Assembly (NCBI RefSeq): GCF_029338315.1
Contig: NZ_CP119794.1
Span: forward strand, 2,976,001-3,040,000
Direction of reading: 5' to 3'
Length of the DNA stretch: 64,000 nucleotides
Source: Haloarcula regularis
Lineage (GTDB): Archaea > Halobacteriota > Halobacteria > Halobacteriales > Haloarculaceae
Positions within the stretch are counted from its first letter, which is position 1; the number at the start of each line of letters is the position of its first letter. This document shows positions 53,382-63,800 of the stretch, in pieces. The position numbers and the translations under genes are program-made. Below the pieces are notes generated by a model. That model was not told the origin of the DNA and did not search any database. It saw only the letters and a program-made list of their open reading frames with translations.

Positions 53382-54491
53382 TCACTCCCAGTCGCGGGTC
53401 GGGTCACCGAGCGCGTCGAACGTCTCGGTCCCGTCGAACCGCGTCGGGTCCAGGCGGTCCGCGACCTGTGCGTCGATCGGGTGTTCTGTCCCGAGGACGC
53501 TACTGGCCAGATACTCGCCCATCGCCGGGGCCCGCATGAGGCCGTGGCCCTGCCACCCCGTCGCGACCCAGAGTCCGTCGGCGACCCGACCCACCAGCGG
53601 GTCCCGGTCAGGCGTGGCGGTACACAGGCCGGCCCACGAGCGAGCGACGGCCGGGTCCAGCGTCGTCGTCGCGCCGAGGCGACCCAGCGCCGACTCGAGA
53701 AACGAGGGGTCGGCGTCGCGGTTCCACTCGCCGGGTGACGCGTCGTGGGCGCCGTCGCCGACGAGGAGGCCGTCGCCCCGCGGCCGCCAGTAGAACTCCC
53801 GGGTCGCGTCGTACAGCGACGGGAGCGTCGCGTCCACCGGCGTCGTCTCGAGCACCTGTGCCCGGTAGGTCTTCAGCGCGAGGTCGACGTCGGCGTCGGC
53901 GAGCAGTCGCTCAGTGGCCCACCCCGCGGCGACGACGACTGCGTCGAACCGCTCCTCGCCGGCGGGCGTCGCGAGCGTCCGCAGGTCGTCCGCCACGAGC
54001 GACACCGGCGTCCCGGGCCGAAGGACCGCGCCTGCCTCGCGAGCGCGAACGGCGAGCGCGTCGACCACCTCCGTCGGGTCGAGCAGGCCAGCGTCGTGAG
54101 CGACGCCCGCTGCCGTTATGGTCTCGGTCTCCAGCGCGGGGTACCGGTCGGCCAGCGTCGCCCCGTCGGCGTGGCTCACGTTCCGACCGAGGCGCTGCAT
54201 CCGGTCGACCTGCGCCCGAACCGCTCGCGCGTCGGCCTCGTCGCGGGCGACCCAGACGTACGGCCACGGTTCCAGGAGGTCCCACTCGCGGTAGCGGGCC
54301 AGCGCGCGGTCGGCGACGGCGGCGTCGAGGGGGTCGGCGAAGGCGTCGTAGCAGATGCCCGCGGCCCGGCCCGTCGCCCCGTTCCCCAGTTCGTCGCGCT
54401 CGAAACAGACCACGTCCGCGTCGCGGTCGGCCAGGGCGGCGGCGGCGACGAGTCCGACCGCGCCACCGCCGACGACGGCGATGCGCATCAC
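53382..54491 (-). CDS. FAD-dependent amino-acid oxidase-type oxidoreductase
   Basis: A 369-residue DAO-family flavoprotein. The N-terminal dinucleotide fold RIAVVGGGAVGLVAAAALAD and FERDELGNGATGRAAGICYD give the FAD site. The middle resembles glycine/sarcosine oxidase (KTYRAQVLETTPVD), and the C-terminal RSWAGLCTATPDRDPLVGRV and GWQGHGLMRAPAMG bind flavin. A natural substrate cannot be named. The start overlaps the stop of the upstream Nudix gene (ATGATG), so they are coupled. Confidence 0.88.
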   Translation of the reverse strand: MMRIAVVGGGAVGLVAAAALADRDADVVCFERDELGNGATGRAAGICYDAFADPLDAAVADRALARYREWDLLEPWPYVWVARDEADARAVRAQVDRMQRLGRNVSHADGATLADRYPALETETITAAGVAHDAGLLDPTEVVDALAVRAREAGAVLRPGTPVSLVADDLRTLATPAGEERFDAVVVAAGWATERLLADADVDLALKTYRAQVLETTPVDATLPSLYDATREFYWRPRGDGLLVGDGAHDASPGEWNRDADPSFLESALGRLGATTTLDPAVARSWAGLCTATPDRDPLVGRVADGLWVATGWQGHGLMRAPAMGEYLASSVLGTEHPIDAQVADRLDPTRFDGTETFDALGDPTRDWE

Positions 54492-55105
54492 ACCTGGTCG
54501 CGGACGCTCGGCGGCAGGTCGTCGTCCGGGCCGGCGTAGCGGTCGGGTTCCGGCGGCATCCGCCAGTCGGTCGCGAGCTCGAGCAACTGGACGAGCATCC
54601 GCGCGGTCGCCCCCCAGACGGTGTAGCCGTCGACGTAGAAGAAGTGCAGGCGGATCTCCCCGTAGTAGGGGTGGTCGCGCTGTTCGGACTCATAGTTGTC
54701 CGGGTCGGTGAGGTCGGCGACCGAGAGGGTGACGACCTCCGCGACCTCCTCGTCGTTGGGGAGGTACTCGCGGTCGGGGATGCGCGCGACGAACGGGCGG
54801 ACCGAGTAGTGGGTTACCGTCCGGATGTCGTCGAGTCGGCCGACGACGTTGACCGCCATCGGGTCGAGGCCGATCTCCTCGTTGGCCTCGCGGATGGCCG
54901 TCGCCAGCAGGTCGTCGTCCTCCGGCTCGCGCCCGCCTCCGGGGAACGACATCTGTCCGGGATGGTCGGTGAGGTGGTCGGCCCGCTTGGTGAACAGTAT
55001 CGCGGGCCCCTCCGGGCGGGTGACGACCGGTGCGATGACGGCGGCCTCCCGCTGTTCGTCCTCGACGACGATTGGGTCGTACGCCGCCACCCGGTCGAAG
55101 TCCAT
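54488..55105 (-). CDS. Nudix hydrolase (CoA pyrophosphohydrolase-like)
   Basis: A 205-residue Nudix enzyme. The catalytic box starts at FPGGGREPEDDDL and continues IREANEEIGLDP near residue 70. A preceding TKRADHLTDHPGQMSFPGGG is the family signature of CoA diphosphatases, so CoA or acyl-CoA pyrophosphate is the probable substrate. Other nucleotide diphosphates cannot be excluded. ATG 55105 precedes VAAYDPIVVEDEQREAA. It is the first gene of a two-gene unit with the flavoprotein. Confidence 0.88.
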   Translation of the reverse strand: MDFDRVAAYDPIVVEDEQREAAVIAPVVTRPEGPAILFTKRADHLTDHPGQMSFPGGGREPEDDDLLATAIREANEEIGLDPMAVNVVGRLDDIRTVTHYSVRPFVARIPDREYLPNDEEVAEVVTLSVADLTDPDNYESEQRDHPYYGEIRLHFFYVDGYTVWGATARMLVQLLELATDWRMPPEPDRYAGPDDDLPPSVRDQV

Positions 55106-55166
55106 GCTAGCCCGGATGGTGCGGACGCTCTTAATTCCGTTCGTGCTCGCCGCGTCCGCGGTCGCT

Positions 55167-55637
55167 CTAGACGCTGTCGAGTCGCTCGCGGATGCCGTCG
55201 ACGGCGACGGGGCCCCAGGCGTCCAGGTCGTAACTGACGTCGACGAGCTCGGCGGCGCGGGCCTCGTCCTCGGCCTTGGCCGCAAGCATCGCGTCCTCCT
55301 GGAACCGGTCCTCGGCGGCCGCGACGACGGCGTCCCGGTCGAGGGCACGCTCCGGCACGTCGAGGATGTGCGGGAGGTCCCCGGCCCCCTCCGGGAGCGT
55401 CGGGAAGGCCGTCGGGCCGGCCACGAGCAGGGGCGCGTCGACGTCGGCGCCGTGGTCCGTGACCGCGACGAGGTGGTAGGACGCGACGGCGTCGTCGATA
55501 CTGGACTCGAACGCGTCGGCGTCGACCCGGTCCCCGCGCTTGAAGGCCAGCTCCGCACAGGCCTGGCCGAGTTCGGCACGCGTCAGCGCCCCGAACAGGT
55601 CGACCACGCCCGCGAGCTCGTCGGGTGTCGGGTCCAT
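55167..55637 (-). CDS. Conserved haloarchaeal protein (DUF7109-like)
   Basis: A 156-residue, largely helical and acidic protein. MDPTPDELAGVVDLFGALTR starts it, with RAELGQACAELAFKRGD looking like a short HTH-like helix pair. After a loop, AVASYHLVAVTDHG and PERALDRDAVVAAAEDRFQE follow. The family is, to my knowledge, restricted to haloarchaea. No direct evidence for DNA binding. ATG 55637 used; the next gene on the same strand starts 1.25 kb away upstream. Confidence 0.75.
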   Translation of the reverse strand: MDPTPDELAGVVDLFGALTRAELGQACAELAFKRGDRVDADAFESSIDDAVASYHLVAVTDHGADVDAPLLVAGPTAFPTLPEGAGDLPHILDVPERALDRDAVVAAAEDRFQEDAMLAAKAEDEARAAELVDVSYDLDAWGPVAVDGIRERLDSV

Positions 55638-55715
55638 ACCTGCCCACCCGTGGGCGAGGGGCTTCAGACTGTTGGAGGCCGGCCCGGGTCCGTGGGGCGG
55701 CCCACAGCGGTGGTG

Positions 55716-56887
55716 TCACTCCTGTGCACTCGTGGGGAGGCGACTGCCGACGTACAGCACGAGTAACACGCCGGAGACCACGACCAGCCCGGCGCTCATC
55801 GCACCGAAGATGTCCGGGAAGGAGACGCCGGCGTCGCGGAGCGTCCCGACGATGACGCTCCCGGGCGCCTGCAGCAGCATCATCCCTCCGCTGTACGCGG
55901 CGTAGGCGCTGGCCCGGTGCTGGTCCGGGAGCGAACCGAGCAGGTACGTGTCGGCCGCCGGGAAGATGCTGTGGACGACGTAGCCGAGGACTGCGCTGAA
56001 CGCCACTAGCGGCCAGCGCCCGCCGACGGCCGGCAACACGATGATACAGCCCGTGAAGGCCACGATGAGTCCGATGAGATACGGGAGGTTCGGGAGGCGG
56101 TCGGCCAGTCGACCGCTGACGTAGAACGCCGGGAGGCCGGCCGCGAAGACGATCAGCAGCATGAGCCGCCCCGTCCCGCCGGACAGCGACAGCGTGTTGA
56201 GGTATGTCACGTAGAAGTTGAACACGCCGTTCCAGACCAGCGTCGTCGCGCCGATGGCCAGGACGCCGGTGAGGACGAGGCGCCACTGGGTCCGAATCGC
56301 GCCCGCGAAGTCGGTGTCGTCGGCGCCGGCGGCCGGGAACTCGGCCCGCCGGGCGACGAGCGTGAAGCCGATTGTCATGAGCGCCGCCGCCACCGCGACC
56401 AGCTGGAGCGTCGTCCGCCAGGAGTCGACCAGAAGCGCCGCGGAGACGAGCGCCGGTGCCGCGACGGCGGCCAGCTGGGCGGCCACGCCGTGCTGCCCCA
56501 GGGCCCGACCGGGGCGCTCCGGGAACAGTTCGGTGACCAGCGGGTTCGCCGCGACGAGGTAGACGCCGCTGGCGAGCCCCATCGTGAACGCGCCCACGAG
56601 CAGCAGATCCGGGTCCCTCGTCAGCGCGGTGAACGTCGCCCCGCGGTCAGCACGACGCCCGACCCGAACACCACCGTCGGTCGGCGGAGCCGCGTCAGGA
56701 GGTAGCCGGTCGGGAGGCGCGGGAGCGCGCTCCCGGCCCAGACCAGCGTCGCCAGCAGGCCGAGAGTGGCGTCGCTCGCGCCCGTCGCGGCCCGGATGGG
56801 CTCTAAGAGCGGGGCGAAGACGACGCGGGCGAGGTTGACCAGGAAGACCAGGCCGAGGAGGGACCCAAACACCGTGCGTCGGGACAC
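55716..56887 (-). pseudogene. MFS transporter, frameshifted
   Basis: From GTG 56887 the first frame gives SRRTVFGSLLGLVFLVNLAR and the motif PTGYLLTRLRRPTVVFGSGV (loop 2-3 motif A), then slips near 56638 after VVLTAG. The second frame goes on ATFTALTRDPDLLLVGAFTM through helices 4-12 to the stop at 55716. One G is missing in GCGGGGGCG (five to four). The intact protein would be about 390 residues with twelve helices; substrate unknown. Confidence 0.83.
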
Positions 56888-56966
56888 GACTGGGGTTGGT
56901 TCGGCGAGGGCAAGAAGCGTTCCGGAAGGCCACGGGCTTTTTGTCCGCCGGTGACGGAGCACCGAT

Positions 56967-57137
56967 ATGGATTCGGTCAGGAAGGCCCTACGCGCCGGGG
57001 ACGTCGAGAAAGACAGCTACGGTCGCCTCTCGTGTACGACCTGCGGAGAGACGCTCTCGACGGAGAGCCGCCCGGACGAGGTCTGGAAGGTCAGGGTCTG
57101 TCCCGAGTGTGGCACCGAGTGGAAGGAGATCGGATAG
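56967..57137 (+). CDS. HVO_0758-type zinc-finger micro-protein
   Basis: A 56-residue protein starting MDSVRKALRAGDVEKDSYGR with knuckles CTTCGE and CPECGT 20 residues apart and ending EWKEIG. Length and layout match the HVO_0758 family, a small two-knuckle zinc-finger protein of Haloferax for which an NMR structure has been reported. Function undefined. The stop at 57135-57137 abuts the convergent aldo/keto reductase gene. Confidence 0.75.
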   Translation: MDSVRKALRAGDVEKDSYGRLSCTTCGETLSTESRPDEVWKVRVCPECGTEWKEIG

Positions 57138-58223
57138 CTACTCGAAGACGGCGTCGAAGGCGTTCGCACCCAGCGGTTCGTACCGGCCCGCGTCGACGTT
57201 CTCCCCGACGTGGTCTGGGTCCCCCATTCCGACCAGTGACGACGTCACGCCCGGGGCGCTCCGGGCGAAGTTGATGGCGCGCTGGACCCGCGTCTCCCCG
57301 TCGACTCTCGCCGCGACGGCTTCCGGCATCTCCGTGGCCAGTCGCCCCTGCATGATGGAGGCGCTCGTGAACACGTCCAGGCCCGCTTCGTGAGCGAACC
57401 AGAGCGCCGACTGGGCGCCCTCGGCGCCGCGGTGGGCCTCGACCGTGAACGCGTCGGCCATGAACACGTTGAAGGGCAGCTGTATCGCCCGCAGGTGCGT
57501 CGCGGCGTTGCCCGCGGCCGACGCGGCCGACCGTGCCCGGTCGACGACCTCCGGGAGCGAGAGGTACCGCTCGTGGTCCTCGGGGACGCGGAAGGCCTCC
57601 CACGTCGCGACGCCGTAGTGGGCGATGTCCCCCTCGTCCGCCCGCCGTTCGAGGACCTCGAAGGCCGCCTCGAGCTGGTCGTAGACGGCCTCCCTGGAGT
57701 TCTCTGCTAGCTGCGTCTCTGGGTTGTGGACGTAGTAGAGGTCGATTGTGTCGAGGTCGAGGTTCGCGAGCGAGCGGTCGACCTGATCGTCGACGAACGC
57801 CGGCGCGAGACAGTGCTGGCCGCCGACGAGGTCGTCGAGGTCGGCCAGGCCCGTGTCGACGTACTCGGACTGGACGAACGCCCCCGGGTTCGCCGGGCGC
57901 TCGCCGTCGAAGGGGACGAACCCACCTTTCGTCGCGACGAGGACGGCGTCCCGGTCGACGGCCGCGTCGGCGACGGCCCGCCCCACGACCCGCTCCGAGC
58001 GCTGGTGGCGGTAGTTGATGGCCGTGTCGACGACGTTGACCCCCGACTCCAGGGCGGTTCGGATGGCCTCGTGGTAGCCCGCGTCGCGCTCGTCGGTCGG
58101 GTCGCCCAGGTAGGTCCCGACGCCGATGCTGGAGACGACGCCCGCGCCGAACCGCCGGAAGAACGTCCGCGCGAACTCGTCGTGCTCGTCCCGGTACGCC
58201 CAGGTCGCCTCCCGTGTCACCAT
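57138..58223 (-). CDS. Aldo/keto reductase
   Basis: A 361-residue AKR-family oxidoreductase, the second in this window but unlike the first in size. NVVDTAINYRHQRSERVVGR near residue 60 carries the catalytic Asp and Tyr, VLVATKGGFVPFDG the Lys and LYYVHNPETQL the His. SSLVGMGDPDHVGENVDA near the C-terminus binds the cofactor. Larger than typical AKRs owing to an inserted loop around residue 110-145. ATG 58223 chosen from the start of similarity. Confidence 0.88.
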   Translation of the reverse strand: MVTREATWAYRDEHDEFARTFFRRFGAGVVSSIGVGTYLGDPTDERDAGYHEAIRTALESGVNVVDTAINYRHQRSERVVGRAVADAAVDRDAVLVATKGGFVPFDGERPANPGAFVQSEYVDTGLADLDDLVGGQHCLAPAFVDDQVDRSLANLDLDTIDLYYVHNPETQLAENSREAVYDQLEAAFEVLERRADEGDIAHYGVATWEAFRVPEDHERYLSLPEVVDRARSAASAAGNAATHLRAIQLPFNVFMADAFTVEAHRGAEGAQSALWFAHEAGLDVFTSASIMQGRLATEMPEAVAARVDGETRVQRAINFARSAPGVTSSLVGMGDPDHVGENVDAGRYEPLGANAFDAVFE

Positions 58224-58271
58224 GACCGCGGGTTCGGGCCCACGGAACAAAAGGGGCGAGATTCCGGGCCG

Positions 58272-59471
58272 TCAGCGCTCGCCGCCCATCGCCTCGAACA
58301 ACCGCTCGGCCACTCGTCGCGGGAGATCCCCTCGCTGGGTCCGAGACCGTTCATGTACTCGACGGGAATCTTGCCCCCGCCCATCCGGGCGTGGCCGCCC
58401 CCCTCCGCCATCGGGATGTCGTCGGTGACCGCCTCGATGGCGCGGCCGATGTGGACCCGGTCGTCCCGTGACCGGCCCGCAAGGCGTATCGTTCCGTCCG
58501 TCTCGCCGACGACGACCACGGCCGAGACGCCCTCGAGCGTCTCGAGTTCGTCCGCGGCCTGTGGAATCGCGTCCGAGTTCGAGACCGAACCCACGTCGCT
58601 GACGGCGAAAGGCGCCCGGACGTCCCGTTCGGTTATCGCGCGGGCCTTTATTTCTAAGACCTCGGCGTCTATCTGGGGGTTCGCGATGCGGTTCAGCAGG
58701 TCGCCGTCCATCCCGTCGTAGAGGTACGCCGCCGCCGAGAAGTCCGCGGGCGAACAGCCGTTGGTCAGCGACCGTGTGTCGGACTGGATGCCGTAGACGA
58801 GCCCGGTCGCGACGTGGCTCGGGACGCAGGCGTCGGGGATATCCTGCAGGTCGGGTCCGTCGTTGGTCGGGTCCACGTCGACCTCCCGGAACTCCCAGTC
58901 CAGGTCGCTGAAGTAGTCGGCGAAGATGGTCGCACAGGCGCCGGTCCCGTCCCTGACGTCGGTGAACCGCCTGCCGCTCCCCCCCGCCGGGGTGGTGGTC
59001 GACGACGGCGACCGGGTCGACGTTGCTGGCGCCCGCGAACCCGCGCGGTTCGTTGTGATCGACCAGCACCACGGCACCGCTTTCGATGTCGCTGCGGGTC
59101 TCGATCCGGTCGAATTCGAGGTTGAGGACCGTCTCGAACGCGCGGTTCTCCGGGCGGCGTATCTCCCCCGAGTAGAGCAGCGACGCCGAGGTGTCGACCG
59201 CCCGTGCCAGTCGCTCGACGGCCAGCGCACAGGACATCGCGTCCGGATCGGGGTTGGGGTGCATCAGCACCGCCACCTCGTCGTATCCCGCGAGGACGGA
59301 CTGGAACCGCTTGACCGCCGGTCGTGTGAGGTACCGGTATAGCCACGCAGCCCCGCCGCCCAGGACGAGTGCCCCGACGAGGATGCCGGCGGCGAGCAGC
59401 GGGTTCGACGTGGTGAACCCGAGCACCGCCCCGACTATCGACTCGGGGAGCCCCGCGGCCACCAGTAGCAT
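58272..59471 (-). pseudogene. DHH/DHHA1 phosphoesterase with N-terminal helix, two frame breaks
   Basis: From ATG 59471 come a membrane helix (ILVGALVLGGGAAWLYRY), the DHH motif I HPNPDPDAMSCALA, VVLVDHNEP and VVDHHPGG. Near 58985 a run of seven G shifts the frame. A second frame continues FTDVRDGTGACATIFADYFS to the DHHA1-like GGGHARMGGG and slips again near 58315, after SRDE. The last residues AERLFEAMGGER are in the first frame. Together it is a RecJ-like/oligoribonuclease-like membrane-anchored phosphoesterase, perhaps a c-di-AMP or nanoRNA hydrolase, by analogy only. Confidence 0.83.
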
Positions 59472-59516
59472 AGCATGGGATGGTTCGGGCACCGATAAGA
59501 AGGTTCCCCTGACCTG

Positions 59517-60401
59517 TCAACCCGCGCGGAACGTGTCGATCGCGGCGCGATACCCCTCCCGGAACGTCGGATAGGCGAACTGATAGCCCAGGTCCTGCAG
59601 CCGGTCGTTCGAGCACCGTTTGCTCGTCTGGATGCGACGGCGGGCGGTCGACGACAGCGTCTCGTCGGCCAGTCGCTCCGCCTTCGTCTGCTTTGGCGGG
59701 CGGGGGACGCCACACTCGTCGGCCAGCCAGTCGGCAAACGCCCACTTCTCGACCGGTTCGTCGTCGACCACCAGGACCACCTCGTCGCGGTGGCCGCCCT
59801 CGAGCAGGAACCGGACCGCCCCCGCCGCGTCGTCCCGGTGGACCATGTTGAGATAGCCCTCCGTGACGGGACCGTCGAGATAGCGCTCCAGACGGTAACG
59901 GTCGGGACCGTAGAGGCCGGCGAACCTGGCGACGGTCCCGTGGCCACCCCGTGCCGCCGGTCGCTCGCGGGCGATGCGCTCTGCCTCGGCAAGCACTTCG
60001 GTCTTCTCGGTCTGTGGGTCCAGCGGGGTCGTCTCGTCGACCCAGTCGCCGCCGTGGTCGCCGTAGACGCCGGTGCTCGACGTGTAGACCAGCCGGTCGG
60101 GCGGGTCCGCGCGGGCCCAGAAGTGGTCGATAGCCGTCCGCAGCCCCTCGACGTACACCTCTCGGGCCGCTTTGGCACCCCGACCGCCCGAACTCGCGGC
60201 GAACACCACCCAGTCGGCGTCAGGCACGGCATCGAGCGCCCCCGGGTCGGTGATGTCCGCCTGCACGCCCTCGAACCCGGCGTCCTCGATGGCTTGGACG
60301 CCCGCTTCGGAGCGACGAACGCCGACGACGTCGTGGGCCGGCGCCAGCTGCTGACCCAGCTCGAGGCCGACGTAGCCACAGCCCAGGATCGCGACCCGCA
60401 T
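59517..60401 (-). CDS. NAD(P)-dependent epimerase/dehydratase-family (SDR) protein
   Basis: A 294-residue extended SDR. MRVAILGCGYVGLELGQQLA gives the nucleotide loop, DWVVFAASSGGRGAKA a second strand, and YTSSTGVYGDHGGDW the catalytic Tyr (Tyr-x3-Lys is degenerate here). The C-terminal part includes NMVHRDDAAGAVRFLLEGG. It resembles the YeeZ-type branch with a GxGxxG-like nucleotide-binding start rather than a sugar epimerase. The start overlaps none but lies 3 bases from the upstream gene stop, suggesting one transcript. Confidence 0.83.
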   Translation of the reverse strand: MRVAILGCGYVGLELGQQLAPAHDVVGVRRSEAGVQAIEDAGFEGVQADITDPGALDAVPDADWVVFAASSGGRGAKAAREVYVEGLRTAIDHFWARADPPDRLVYTSSTGVYGDHGGDWVDETTPLDPQTEKTEVLAEAERIARERPAARGGHGTVARFAGLYGPDRYRLERYLDGPVTEGYLNMVHRDDAAGAVRFLLEGGHRDEVVLVVDDEPVEKWAFADWLADECGVPRPPKQTKAERLADETLSSTARRRIQTSKRCSNDRLQDLGYQFAYPTFREGYRAAIDTFRAG

Positions 60402-60403
60402 CG

Positions 60404-60832
60404 TCAGCGCGCCGCGCCCTCGATGTGCTGGTGGAGGACGGCGTACTCGCCGACGGTCATCGGGTACCGGCCCTCGATCTTCTGCTGTATCTCCTTCGGT
60501 TCCATCGCGTCGTCGATGCCCGACGCCAGCGACTCGACGTCCATGACGGCCGTCGTCATCCCCATCAGGAGGATGTCCTGGGCCTCGGCCTGGATGGCGT
60601 CGGCGTCTGGCCGCTCCGGGTCCGTCGCGAGCACGGCGGCGGCGTCGGACAGCGAGAGGTCCGCCGCGTCGCCGGCGCCGACGGCCTCGACCGTCTCCGG
60701 GTCGAGCCCCGTCGCCTCGACGACTCGTTCGACGCCGACCGACTCGACGGTGTCCGCGAGTACGGCCTCGTAGGCTGCGAGCAACTCCTCGACCGTCCGC
60801 TCGCCCGCGTCCGGGAACTCGGCTCTGAGCAT
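60404..60832 (-). CDS. Conserved haloarchaeal protein (DUF5791-like)
   Basis: A 142-residue helical, acidic protein: MLRAEFPDAGERTVEELLAA, then VVEATGLDPETVEAVGAGDA and DLSLSDAAAVLATDPERPDA. It resembles an HTH-type sequence-specific domain but without a basic recognition helix. I recall the family as DUF5791, found in haloarchaea. Abuts the SDR gene (3-base gap), so probably co-transcribed. The ATG at 60832 is chosen over the longer frame because the extra 21 residues are shadow sequence. Confidence 0.75.
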   Translation of the reverse strand: MLRAEFPDAGERTVEELLAAYEAVLADTVESVGVERVVEATGLDPETVEAVGAGDAADLSLSDAAAVLATDPERPDADAIQAEAQDILLMGMTTAVMDVESLASGIDDAMEPKEIQQKIEGRYPMTVGEYAVLHQHIEGAAR

Positions 60833-60873
60833 ACCGGCGGTAGGGTCGGGGGGTATTTGTGATTTGAGTCCCG

Positions 60874-63800
60874 TCACGAGCCGGGCGTGGGCCACCCCGC
60901 CGACGTCTCGACGGCCTGCCCGTCCTTGTCACCGACGCCCCGCGGCCGGGGCGGCACCACGACCACGACGCCCGTTTCGGCCCTGAACGTGACGCGGCTG
61001 GCGGTCCCCAGCCGCTCGGGGTCGCCGTCGCTGTCCACGTCGAGTCGGACCGGGTCGCCGTCGCGGACGTACGACGTCGTGGCGCCCTGTGTGGCCGGCG
61101 ACCCGAACGGAGCGGTCACGCGAAAGCGTGCGTACTCCCCTCGCACGGTGACCCACCAGACGTTCGCCGTCGCGTACCACGGCGCCAGCGGCGGGGCGAG
61201 CGGGAGACCTGACGGGAGCGTGCTGGTGCCGACGCGGCGCTCGACGGCGCGCTCTACCTGCGTGCGGCCCGCGTCCGCGAGCGCCCCGGTCGCCTCTTTC
61301 CGGGCGACCGACCGCACCGCCGTCGCGGTCCTGTTCACGGCGCTCGCTCGCGGGCGGACCTCGGGCCGTTCGAGCGTTCCGGCGACGGCACTCCGGAGCC
61401 GCACGCCGAGCCAGTCCCGTTCCGTCGCCGAGAGCGCGAGTCTGCCCGCCGCGAGGTCGGCGACGCGCCGGGGCGCCGACCCGTTCGCGAGCGCGAGGCC
61501 CCGCGCTGCCGTCCCGTTCCAGTCCCCCATCGCCGCGGCGACGATGGCCCGACTCTCCCGGGCGTCGGCACCGGTGGTCTCCCGGACCGTCGCCGCCATG
61601 GCGCGTGCCGCTTCGGCGTTTGTCTCGGCGACCTGTGCCGACAGCTGGCGTCGCCCGGCCACGCCGGACCCGTTTGTCGACTCGCTTGCCGTCCGGTCGG
61701 CCGCAGCGAGCGTCCGGGCCGCCGTCGCGAGTCGCACCCGTCTGTCCGCCCCCCCGAGTCCGTCCGTGATCGCTGCGGCGGCGTCACCGTACGGGACGGT
61801 GAAGACGTTGACGTTGCGGGTGACAAGCGGGTGCTCGCGCCCCTCGACCGCCGGGAAGTTCCGCTCCGACAGCGCGGCCCGAGTGAGGTACTGCGGGCTC
61901 GCGTCGACCCGGAGGTCGACCGGTCCCGCGGGGCCCGTCGGTGACGGGCGGGGCTGTGGTTGCTGCGTCGCGCGGGCCGCTAGCCCGCGCCTGAGATCGG
62001 TCAGGGAACCGCCGGTCCGGTTCCGAACCACCTGTCCGAGCGTCTCGCCGGCACGGCTTCGCCGGCGGGCTCGCTCGTCGAGTCGGCGTTCGACCGCGTC
62101 CAGGTACGCGATGCGGGCTGCGACCCTGGCTTTCTCGGCCGTGCTCCCGTACGCCTCGGGGACGGCGGTCAGCTTCTGACGCCGCTCTGTCACCCGCTCG
62201 CGGAGTCGTCGCGCGGGATTCGTCTCGAACGTGCCGACGGTCCCTCGCTTTGCCGAGACGGAGACGTTGTGCAGGCGCTCGCGGAGGGCGGCGAGGTCAC
62301 GGTACACCCACGCCCGCAGTCCGCCGGGGCGCTCGCCGTAGACGGTGATCGCCGCCGTCTCGAGGTCACCGCGCACGGCCCGTTTCGCGAGGGCGTCGCT
62401 GCCGCCCGCCCGACGCACCAGGTGTCGCTCGGCCCTGGCCGCGACGTCTGCGAGGTTCGGACCCGAGAGGGGGCCGGCGCCGCGCTCGTGGGCCGTCCGT
62501 ATCGGCCGTGGCGGTGCGACCGATTCGCCCTCGTGGCGACCGAGGACGGCGACGGACACGTGCCAGCGCTCGGTGCTCGTCGTCGCCGTCGTCCGTGTCT
62601 CGTTTCCGTTCTCCCAGACGGCCGTCCGGGCGTACTCGCGGACGACGAGACGGCCGAACTCCTCCAGCGCGTGCCAGCCGTCCGGGTCGTCGACGGTCGC
62701 ACTCGCCGTCCCGGCAACCCTCGTCCGCCTGGTCGTCTCCTCGTCGACGAGCGTCCAGTCGGTTCCGGGCGACGGCGGCCGACCGGGCCGCCCGCCGCTG
62801 ACGCGATCGGTGGCCGCGGCGAGTCGGACCTCGACCCCGTAGGCCTCGCGGAGCGTCCGATCGAGCTGTCCCGGGGCCGCGACAGCGCGGAAGGCCTCGA
62901 CCGCAGTCTCGTCGAGCCCGACCCGCACCGGCGTCTCCGGGTCCGGCGCGCCCGTCGGCCGGTCCACGGTGCTGATGGTTTCGGCCGCCGGCCGGTACTC
63001 GGTCCTGTCGAGCACGCGACCGGCGAGCGTCGCCCCACCGCTCCCGCGAATCACGTCTTCGACGCCGGTCACGGCCGTCGCCTCGGTGAGCGCCCGGCGG
63101 CCGTCGGGGTCGCTCCGGCCGATCGTCGACCGCTGGACGCCCAGCAGCGCCCCGTTCGTGGCCAGTGCGACGTGGCGGTTCGCGACGACGTTCTCGATGG
63201 GCGCGCCGCCGTACTGGGCGTAGCCGCGCGCCCACGCCATGGGATAGAGACGCGCTGTCAGGCGCCGGCTCAGCCCGGGACTCCCGAGGCCGGCGTTCAG
63301 TCGCCGCTCGTAGGCCGCCACCCGGTCGTGGACTAGGAGAACGGGCGTCGGCACGACCACGCTGGGCGATAGGACGCGGGTCGTGACGGTCCGCCCGCCT
63401 CGTCTGACGGTGAGCGTGACGTTCTCGACCGTCGCGCGCGTCGCGGTCCCGTTCGGGCCGGCCCGGACCAGATGGACGCGCTCGATGGCTTCCCGGACGT
63501 CGCTGGCGTTCTCGATCGGGGGCACCCCCGCCGTCGCCGTGACGCCCTCGCTCGTCTCCGACACGCCGGCGAGTCGCTGCCTGACCTGCAGGTACGCCCG
63601 CAACCGGAGCGCGTCGCGGAACGGCATCGACTCGTTCAGCGCCCGGCCGACGGTGGTGTCGGCGGGCCGGATCACCGGGTTGGACGCGGCACGGTGGGCG
63701 GCCGCCGCCACGCCCGTCCGGACGGCCGTCTGCGTCTCGGCCGTCGTCTCGTCGAGGACCCGCTCGACTGCCGTCTCGGTCGGTGGCGCGGTCGGTGCGA

